A stretch of DNA of 17,298 nt from an uncultured Clostridia bacterium (GTDB lineage: Bacteria > Bacillota > Clostridia > Oscillospirales > Oscillospiraceae). How positions within the stretch are numbered: position 1 is the first letter of the stretch; each line of letters opens with the position of its first letter. Made by a program: the position numbers and the translations under genes. The stretch is from assembly GCA_932222125.1 (NCBI GenBank), contig CAKNZJ010000244.1:1-17298 (forward strand). The letters are read 5' to 3'. Shown piece by piece: positions 11,980 to 17,298 of this stretch. A model generated the notes under the pieces. The model had not been told where the DNA came from. It saw only the letters and a list, made by a program, of their open reading frames with translations, and made no database searches.

Positions 11980-13740
11980 TTACCGGATGGTCTTTTCCTC
12001 TAGTTCCTTGTGCAGCAGAGCTGCGAAGTCATCGAAGGACATGGAGCCAAGATCGCCGCTGGAACGATGCCGGGGAGAGACGGTATTGCTTTCCATATCC
12101 CGGTCACCCACCACCAACATATATGGGATTTTTTCCAATTGAGCGTCTCGAATTTTCTTTCCAATCTTCTCGTTGCGGTGGTCTACTTCCACCCGGTAGC
12201 CGACTTGATCTAGCTTACCCGCCACTTGGTCAGCATATTCAGCGGCCCGATCAGTGACAGGCAGTACCTTTACCTGTACGGGGGCCAGCCAAAGGGGAAA
12301 AGCTCCTGCAAAGTGCTCGGTGATCACACCAATGAACCGCTCGATGGAACCGAGCACTACCCGATGGATCATCACGGGACGATGAGTTTGTCCATCCTCC
12401 CCCACATATTCCAGTTCAAATCGCTCGGGCAGCTGCATATCCAACTGTATGGTGCCGCATTGCCAGGTGCGGCCCAGGGAATCGGACAGATGAAAGTCCA
12501 GCTTGGGACCGTAAAATGCCCCATCGCCCTCGTTGATTACATAGGTTTTGCCCAGTTCCTCCACTGCAGCCTTCAGCGTCTCAGTGGCAAAGTCCCAATC
12601 CTTCTCATCACCCATGTGGTCCTCTGGCATAGTGGACACCTCGATCTGGTAATTCAGGCCAAAGACAGAGTAGACCTCGTCAAACAGGCGCACCACGTTT
12701 TTGATCTCATCTTTCATCTGGTCCCAGGTCATGAAGATGTGGGCGTCATCCTGGGTGAAGCAGCGCACCCGGAACAAACCGTGGAGGGCGCCGGACAGCT
12801 CGTGCCGGTGGACGAGGCCCAATTCACCGATTCGCAAGGGCAGATCGCGGTAGGAGTGGGGCTGGCTGGCGTATACTAGCATACCACCGGGGCAGTTCAT
12901 GGGCTTGATGGCAAAGTCATTGTCATCGATGACAGTGGTGTACATGTTGTTCTTGTAGTGTCCCCAATGGCCGGAGCGCTCCCACAGCTGCCGGTTGAGC
13001 ATCATGGGGGTGGAGATTTCTACATAGCCATATTTTTTGTGGACCTGCCGCCAGTAGTCGATCAGACTGTTGCGCAGGGCGATGCCCCGGGGCAGGAAGA
13101 AGGGGAAGCCCGGGCCCTCATCCATCAGCAGATAGAGACCCAGTTCCTTGCCCAGCCGCCGGTGATCCCGCCGCTTAGCCTCCTCCAGCCGCTCTAGATA
13201 CTGGTCAAGCTCTTCCTTTTTGGGAAAGGCTACGCCATAGATGCGCTGAAGGGTTTGGCGATTGGAGTCCCCCCGCCAGTAAGCCGCATTGCATGTGGTC
13301 AGTTTGATGCCGTTACCCTTAATGCGGCCGGTAGAATCCAGGTGGGGTCCGGCGCACAGGTCGGTGAACTCGCCCTGCTTGTAAAAGGAGATGACAACGT
13401 CCTCAGGAAGGTCATGGATGAGTTCCACTTTGTATGGTTCGTCTTTCTCCTTCATGAGTTTCACGGCCTCTTCCCGGGGCAGCTCAAAGCGCTCCAGCTT
13501 CAGCTTTTCCTTGCAGATTTTGCGCATCTCTGCCTCCAGTTCGCCCAACTGGCTCTCGGAAAAAGGTTCAGGCGTGTCAAAGTCGTAGTAGAACCCGTTG
13601 TCAATGCTGGGGCCAATGGCCAACTTCACCTCAGGGTGGAGCCGCTTCATGGCTTGGGCCAGCACATGGGAACAGGTGTGCCAATAGGTCTGACGGTACT
13701 GCTCATTTTCGAAGGTATACTGCTGATTATCTATGCTCAC
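11980..13740 (-). CDS. thrS: Threonyl-tRNA synthetase lacking the N-terminal TGS domain
   Basis: 586 residues, about 50-60 shorter than the usual bacterial enzyme. It starts directly at the editing domain: HTCSH (21-25) and CAGPH (129-133) give the HxxxH and CxxxH editing-site residues. The class II core follows with MNCPGGM (zinc Cys), the motif 2 region HRHELSGALHGLFRVRCFTQ, DDAHIF (zinc His) and motif 3 IHRVVLGSIERFIG, then the anticodon-binding domain (APVQVKVLPV to the end). It charges tRNA-Thr. The start is GTG at 13740 with AAGGAGG 7 nt upstream. The missing TGS is not a frameshift artefact: the upstream sequence is the T-box leader. Transcription is under T-box control. Confidence 0.96.
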   Translation of the reverse strand: MSIDNQQYTFENEQYRQTYWHTCSHVLAQAMKRLHPEVKLAIGPSIDNGFYYDFDTPEPFSESQLGELEAEMRKICKEKLKLERFELPREEAVKLMKEKDEPYKVELIHDLPEDVVISFYKQGEFTDLCAGPHLDSTGRIKGNGIKLTTCNAAYWRGDSNRQTLQRIYGVAFPKKEELDQYLERLEEAKRRDHRRLGKELGLYLLMDEGPGFPFFLPRGIALRNSLIDYWRQVHKKYGYVEISTPMMLNRQLWERSGHWGHYKNNMYTTVIDDNDFAIKPMNCPGGMLVYASQPHSYRDLPLRIGELGLVHRHELSGALHGLFRVRCFTQDDAHIFMTWDQMKDEIKNVVRLFDEVYSVFGLNYQIEVSTMPEDHMGDEKDWDFATETLKAAVEELGKTYVINEGDGAFYGPKLDFHLSDSLGRTWQCGTIQLDMQLPERFELEYVGEDGQTHRPVMIHRVVLGSIERFIGVITEHFAGAFPLWLAPVQVKVLPVTDRAAEYADQVAGKLDQVGYRVEVDHRNEKIGKKIRDAQLEKIPYMLVVGDRDMESNTVSPRHRSSGDLGSMSFDDFAALLHKELEEKTIR

Positions 13741-13769
13741 AATGATTCCTCCTTATATTGATGGGAGGG

Positions 13770-14056
13770 CGAGAAAAAACGCCTCGCCCCTGATCGGTCA
13801 GGGGTGAGGCGCCATAATGCGCTCCACGGTTCCACCCTGCTTGCGCTCCCTGGGGAACGCCGCTTATCAGACCAGGCTGGTACGGTGAGGGCTGCGCCAG
13901 CCTGGTGCTTCCTTCTGTAACGGGAAGGGCCCGTCCCGGTCCTCCCGGGCGGCTCAGAAGTGGTACGGCCGCTGCTGTGCGCAGGACGCTTTCACCAAGC
14001 GCGCCCCTCTCTGTGCGCCGCATTTGCGGTTTCTTCTTCGTCGATGCCATTTGAAC
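13770..14056 (-). promoter_or_regulatory. T-box leader (tRNA-Thr responsive) of thrS
   Basis: On the minus strand the T-box core AGGGTGGAACCGTGG (13824-13838) lies just upstream of a terminator stem, 13781-13793 with 13798-13810 (13 positions, one A-C mismatch) followed by GTTTTTTC. Part of the terminator and the T-box can form the competing antiterminator. Further 5' are stem I elements, with GGTGAAAG near the 5' side and GTACCACTTCTGAGCC toward the 3' side. ACC at 13962-13964 is the likely Thr specifier codon. Uncharged tRNA-Thr should bind and allow read-through into thrS. Confidence 0.93.
13780..13810 (-). terminator. Regulated terminator of the thrS T-box
   Basis: This is the terminator stem of the T-box leader: GCCTCACCCCTGA with TCAGGGGCGAGGC, CCGA loop, then GTTTTTT on the minus strand. 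It is 40 bp upstream of the thrS start. Confidence 0.9.
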
Positions 14057-14062
14057 AGGGGT

Positions 14063-14091
14063 AGTGTATCACCGAAGCAGAAAGAAGTCAA
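14063..14091 (-). promoter_or_regulatory. Promoter of thrS leader
   Basis: On the minus strand TTGACT (14086-14091), a 17-bp spacer and TACACT (14063-14068), giving a start near 14056 at the beginning of the T-box RNA. Confidence 0.8.
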
Positions 14092-14102
14092 GAGGGTTGG
14101 AA

Positions 14103-14131
14103 TTGACAAAATGAACCGGAACTCGTATCAT
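14103..14131 (+). promoter_or_regulatory. Promoter of the 64-residue protein gene
   Basis: Consensus TTGACA (14103-14108), a 17-bp spacer and TATCAT (14126-14131), on the plus strand. It lies only 11 bp from the outward-facing thrS promoter. Confidence 0.7.
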
Positions 14132-14229
14132 GGGGAAGGGAGCGTTCATGTCAGGGCATGACGCGGCGAAAACAAAGGGATCGCAGATTAAATCCACAGG
14201 TTTGAACCGGAATTTTGGAGGGATTGCCC

Positions 14230-14424
14230 ATGGGTATCGTCACAGAGCTGCAATTCAACGGCCCCTATCAGGAGATGTATGCCGTTCTGTTTAATGCCAT
14301 AACCGACGCGATCAATATGGTAGAAATGAAGGATATAGCCGCCGCCAAGCAGAGGCTGAAAACTGCTCAGCGTGATGCGGAGGAGATCTTTTTGCTTTGG
14401 GAGGAGCGGGAGGAACAATCCTGA
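14230..14424 (+). CDS. Small helical protein of unknown function
   Basis: 64 residues, acidic, no signal or membrane segment. It starts MGIVTELQFNGPYQEMYAVL, continues with a helix carrying AITDAINMVEMKDIAAAKQR and ends in LLWEEREEQS, suggesting a two-helix hairpin. I do not recognise a named family. The ATG at 14230 is supported by GGAGGG 7 nt upstream; a TTG further 5' (14215) overlaps that ribosome site and is rejected. It has its own consensus promoter and ends near a strong terminator, so it is an independent transcription unit despite its size. Confidence 0.72.
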   Translation: MGIVTELQFNGPYQEMYAVLFNAITDAINMVEMKDIAAAKQRLKTAQRDAEEIFLLWEEREEQS

Positions 14425-14471
14425 TCCTCCTCCCCATATCCGCTGTTATTGGGGAGTCCGGTGCGTCAATC

Positions 14472-14511
14472 AAAACTGCCTGGAGCGCCGATTGCTCCAG
14501 GCAGTTTTTTT
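14472..14511. terminator. Bidirectional terminator between the small protein gene and degV
   Basis: CTGCCTGGAGC (14476-14486) pairs with 14494-14504 around a 7-nt loop, flanked by AAAA on the left and TTTTTTT on the right. It serves the convergent genes on both sides. Confidence 0.9.
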
Positions 14512-14519
14512 AAAGAAAA

Positions 14520-15356
14520 CTAATAGGCAGCCACGACCCCTCCTGAGTTGGCGTAGAAGGAGCTGATTCCTCTGGTTTCATTGATGAGAATATCTTTGAA
14601 GCTGCAAAGCTTTAAGGCCAATCCTTTTAGATACTCGGCCCGATCCCGGCACAGGCAGTGGGAGATACACAGCAGCTCACCTTGGTGTCTGGGGTCATTA
14701 GCCATGATGGTGACCAGTTTGTTTAGGGCTTGCTTGATAGAGAGAGCCTGACTATGCCGCTTGATTTCTCCCTCTGGTGTGGAACCCATCACCAGTTTTA
14801 CCCGGAGTGCTCCGGTGACCAGGGACTGTACTCGGGTAAGCCGCCCGGCTTTGCGCAGAACATCCAGGTTTTCCAATACAAACAGGGTGTTCATCTGAGT
14901 GATGCGGCGGTCTATCTCCTGCACCACTTGAGCAAAGCTGATTCCTGATTGGGCCAGCTGGGCTAACTGAAGGGCGATTTTGGTTTGACCGGCTGAGGCG
15001 GAGCAGGAGTTAAAGACGTGGAGGTTTCGCTCTGGATGAGCCTCTCGAAACATCTGGGCCGCCTGCCACGCGCTGTTATGAGAGCCGGACAGCATGGCCG
15101 ACAGGGTAACCACGTAGACATCTCCCTCCACGGATTCATAGGCAGAGAGATAATCAGCGGGAGAGGGACAAGCGGTGTGAGAGGCGTCCTGAGAGGCAGC
15201 CATGGCCTCTACCACTATTTTGGGATCAAGTCCCTCATCATCCCGGTATTCTGTCTCGCCTACAAGGATTGACAGTGGTACGCTGAGAAATGGTCCGGCG
15301 TGGATCTGTTCCCAGCTCAAGTCGCAGCAACTATCAACGATAATTTTGAAACTCAT
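14520..15356 (-). CDS. DegV family fatty-acid-binding protein
   Basis: 278 residues, full DegV length. The N-terminal FKIIVDSCCDLS is the family opening. TACPSPADYLSAYES, VYVVTLSAMLSGSHNSAWQA (with the Ser residues that hold the fatty-acid carboxylate) and LENLDVLRKAGRLTRVQSLV follow in the usual order. DegV/FakB proteins bind a fatty acid for phosphorylation by FakA; no fakA is in the window, and some DegV proteins lack that partner. The ATG at 15356 is preceded by GAGGGG at 9 nt; a TTG two codons earlier is possible but gives no better fit. It has its own promoter and a shared terminator. Confidence 0.93.
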   Translation of the reverse strand: MSFKIIVDSCCDLSWEQIHAGPFLSVPLSILVGETEYRDDEGLDPKIVVEAMAASQDASHTACPSPADYLSAYESVEGDVYVVTLSAMLSGSHNSAWQAAQMFREAHPERNLHVFNSCSASAGQTKIALQLAQLAQSGISFAQVVQEIDRRITQMNTLFVLENLDVLRKAGRLTRVQSLVTGALRVKLVMGSTPEGEIKRHSQALSIKQALNKLVTIMANDPRHQGELLCISHCLCRDRAEYLKGLALKLCSFKDILINETRGISSFYANSGGVVAAY

Positions 15357-15390
15357 AAGCAAAAACCCCTCATATGATTTTTGTAATTAG

Positions 15391-15419
15391 ATAATAACAG
15401 ATGCCCGTGGGTAAGTCAA
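15391..15419 (-). promoter_or_regulatory. Promoter of the degV-family gene
   Basis: On the minus strand TTGACT (15414-15419), 17-bp spacer, TATTAT (15391-15396), about 35 bp before the start codon. Confidence 0.75.
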
Positions 15420-15459
15420 GGGCAAAGGGGGGAGTTTCAGACGAAGGCCGCCGTCTGTA

Positions 15460-17040
15460 TCAGCCTTGTAGAACAGTTTCCGCCACCTTGATCCCGTCCA
15501 CAGCGGCAGAGGTGATGCCGCCGGCATAGCCTGCCCCTTCTCCACAGGGATAGAGGCCGCGCAGGGCTGGGGACTGGAATGTGTCGTCCCTCAGCAGACG
15601 GACTGGAGAAGAGGAACGGGTTTCCACCCCGGTGAGAACGGCGTCTGGGTGGTCAAAGCCCTGAAGTTTTCGGCCAAGCAGGGGCAGCGCTTCCTTTAAT
15701 GCACTTAACACATAGCTGGGGAGCGCTCCGTCCAGACTTCCCCAGGTCACCCCGGGGCGATAGGTGGGGTGAATGGATCGGGGGCCTGTTGAGGAACGGC
15801 CTGTAAGAAAGTCCTGGACTAGTTGAGCAGGGGCGTGGAAGTTGCCGCCTCCCAGTTTGTAAGCGGCTTGCTCCCACTGGGCTTGGAAGCGAACGCCTGC
15901 CAGGGGATCGCTTCCGCCAAAGTCATCAGGGGTGACTCCCACTAGGAGACCGCCGTTGATATTGGCACCATCCCTGGCCCGGAGAGACATACCGTTGGTC
16001 ACAATTTGGCTGGGGCCGCTGGCCGAGGCCACCACCAGGCCGCCTGGGCAGACGCAAAAGGAAAAGGCTGATCTGCCGGAGGGGAGGTGACAGGCCAACT
16101 TGTAATCGGAGGCAGGCAGCTTGTCCCAAAAGGATCCGAACTGAGCGCGGTTCACATCGTCCTGGCGGTGCTCGACGCGTACCCCGATGGCGAAGGGCTT
16201 GCGTTCCATAGACACCCCTGCCTTATATAACATTTGAAAGGTGTCCCGGGCAGAGTGGCCGAGGGCTAGTACTAGGGCATCGCAAGGAAGGGTATAAGCG
16301 CCCTCCGGCCCGGTGATGGTGATGGCGGACAGCCGATTGCCATTCTGAAGCAGACCGGTGAGCTGGTGCTTGAAACGGATATCCGCGCCTAGCGTCAAAA
16401 GTTCCTGCCGCAGACTGCGCACCACTCCCTGAAGAAGGTCTGTTCCAATGTGGGGCTTATGGGACCAGCGTATATCCTCCGGGGCGCCATGAGACACCAG
16501 CACATCAAAGATATGGCTGATGCGGGGATCGTTTATCCCAGTGGTCAGTTTGCCATCAGAGAAGGTGCCTGCGCCGCCTTCGCCAAACTGGACATTGGAT
16601 TGTGGAGAGAGCTGTCCCGTGGACCAAAACTGCTCGATGTGGATGGCCCGTTCTTCCACAGGACTGCCTCGCTCCAACAGGATTGGGCACAGGCCGGCCC
16701 TGGCTAAGGTTAGGGCGGCAAACAGTCCTGCCGGACCCATGCCAACTACCACCGGGGGCAGGGGAGAGGAGCGCCAAACCGGGGGCAGGTTATAGGGGGT
16801 GTCCTTTATCTGAGATACCCCCTTGGGCGGGCGCCGGAGCAAGGCTGCCTCATGCCTGACGGAAGCCTGTATGGTGCAGACCAGGTGGACATCATGCTTC
16901 TTTCGGGCATCAATGGACTGACGGCGGAGAGACAGGTCAAACAGATCATCCTCTGGAATGTTTAAGGCTTTGGCGGCAGCGAGACGCAGATCGTCTGCAG
17001 TGGACCCTACCGGAAGCTGTAGATTTTGAATCAGAAGCAT
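15460..17040 (-). CDS. NAD(P)/FAD-dependent oxidoreductase (COG2509-like)
   Basis: 526 residues from the ATG at 17040. An N-terminal domain of about 90 residues (NLQLPVGSTADDLRLAAAKA, SLRRQSIDARKKHDVHLV) precedes the FAD-binding Rossmann motif VVVGMGPAGLFAAL (97-110) and ERGSPVEERAIHIEQFW. FGEGGAGTFSDGKLTTG, FAIGVRVEH and the C-terminal GLYPCGEGAGYAGGITSAAVDGI complete the family pattern; the last closes the FAD site. It is a cytoplasmic flavin dehydrogenase of unknown substrate. GGGAG lies 11 nt before this ATG; an ATG at 17049 is only 2 nt from it and a longer in-frame extension (to 17256) is Cys/Tyr-rich non-family sequence. It is monocistronic, with no obvious terminator before degV. Confidence 0.9.
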   Translation of the reverse strand: MLLIQNLQLPVGSTADDLRLAAAKALNIPEDDLFDLSLRRQSIDARKKHDVHLVCTIQASVRHEAALLRRPPKGVSQIKDTPYNLPPVWRSSPLPPVVVGMGPAGLFAALTLARAGLCPILLERGSPVEERAIHIEQFWSTGQLSPQSNVQFGEGGAGTFSDGKLTTGINDPRISHIFDVLVSHGAPEDIRWSHKPHIGTDLLQGVVRSLRQELLTLGADIRFKHQLTGLLQNGNRLSAITITGPEGAYTLPCDALVLALGHSARDTFQMLYKAGVSMERKPFAIGVRVEHRQDDVNRAQFGSFWDKLPASDYKLACHLPSGRSAFSFCVCPGGLVVASASGPSQIVTNGMSLRARDGANINGGLLVGVTPDDFGGSDPLAGVRFQAQWEQAAYKLGGGNFHAPAQLVQDFLTGRSSTGPRSIHPTYRPGVTWGSLDGALPSYVLSALKEALPLLGRKLQGFDHPDAVLTGVETRSSSPVRLLRDDTFQSPALRGLYPCGEGAGYAGGITSAAVDGIKVAETVLQG

Positions 17041-17096
17041 GAGGCACATATCTCCCTTTATGATGGTATACAAGATGAACAATATACATCTACATA

Positions 17097-17125
17097 TATA
17101 TACTTTATGATATCTGCTTGTGTAA
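17097..17125 (-). promoter_or_regulatory. Possible promoter of the FAD oxidoreductase gene
   Basis: On the minus strand TTACAC (17120-17125), 17 bp, TATATA (17097-17102), about 57 bp before the start codon. The area is AT-rich, so the match is weak evidence. Confidence 0.4.
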
Positions 17126-17216
17126 GCACAGCATAACATAAGAAGGCGGGGAAAGGCAACGACGAGAATCAAAAATAGAAGAGGGGAGAAAAAAGTAGAA
17201 AAATATAAATTAAGTG

Positions 17217-17246
17217 TTGACAAGGTAGGGTAAGATTTGGTATAGT
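17217..17246 (+). promoter_or_regulatory. Rightward promoter leading out of the window
   Basis: Consensus TTGACA (17217-17222), 18-bp spacer and TATAGT (17241-17246). The 50 bases downstream to the edge are G-rich and hold no start codon with a ribosome site, so the transcript begins with a leader or RNA gene beyond the window. Confidence 0.6.
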
Positions 17247-17298
17247 AGCAAAGCACCTTGAGGGGCGGCGTGATTTGCGGCAGTGTGGGCTGAAAAAA

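Noticed and set aside
12226..12879. 217-codon plus-strand frame
   Set aside because: Antisense to thrS, a clear housekeeping gene; high GC keeps the opposite frame open by chance.
13727..14050. 107-codon minus-strand frame upstream of thrS
   Set aside because: It covers the T-box leader, a structured RNA; the TGS domain is not encoded there and the frame passes through the terminator stem.
17041..17256. N-terminal extension of the FAD oxidoreductase
   Set aside because: The extra residues are Tyr/Cys/Leu-rich and AT-driven, lack a ribosome site and do not belong to the family; the ATG at 17040 fits better.

Overview
The window looks like chromosome of a gut-type Clostridia member, most likely Oscillospiraceae/Ruminococcaceae. 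The evidence is a T-box-controlled thrS, a queT gene behind a preQ1-like leader, an ECF S-component, AGGAGG-type ribosome sites, TnpV and serine-recombinase remnants, and moderate GC. This is inferred from gene content; no 16S or phylogeny is available. No tRNA, rRNA or CRISPR was seen.

Left part (1-1830). The 5' end of a phosphate-binding lipoprotein gene (pstS, minus strand) runs off the left edge. It is followed by a small transposon-associated gene (tnpV, minus) with its own terminator and a gene-free stretch containing an imperfect palindrome. Then comes queT (plus), a queuosine-precursor transporter. Its leader folds into a 5' hairpin whose loop is complementary to the queT Shine-Dalgarno sequence, an arrangement expected of a preQ1 riboswitch.

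Middle part (1736-8179). A 6.4-kb, more AT-rich cassette is bracketed by two 45-bp inverted repeats (38/45 identical, ungapped). From left to right it holds the decayed 3' end of a serine recombinase and a leftward operon: flavodoxin-like lipoprotein, iron-sulfur flavoprotein (Isf type), aldo/keto reductase lipoprotein, sugar O-acetyltransferase, a headless aldo/keto reductase, a tail-less alpha/beta hydrolase and a small Cys-containing protein. A divergent LysR regulator follows, then about 450 bp full of hairpins. The operon looks like a LysR-controlled redox or electrophile-response island. One deletion has removed the hydrolase tail and the reductase head. Two of its enzymes carry N-terminal lipoprotein signals joined to catalytic domains that still have their own internal ribosome sites and ATGs.

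Right part (8213-17298) is ordinary chromosomal housekeeping and vitamin metabolism. It holds a MocR/PdxR-like regulator (minus) whose PLP-lysine position is arginine, divergent from an ECF transporter S-component (plus). These are followed by a D-Ala-D-Ala carboxypeptidase (dacF-like), a threonyl-tRNA synthetase lacking the TGS domain behind a complete T-box leader, an orphan 64-residue protein, a DegV protein and a COG2509-like FAD-dependent oxidoreductase. A strong rightward promoter leads out of the right edge.
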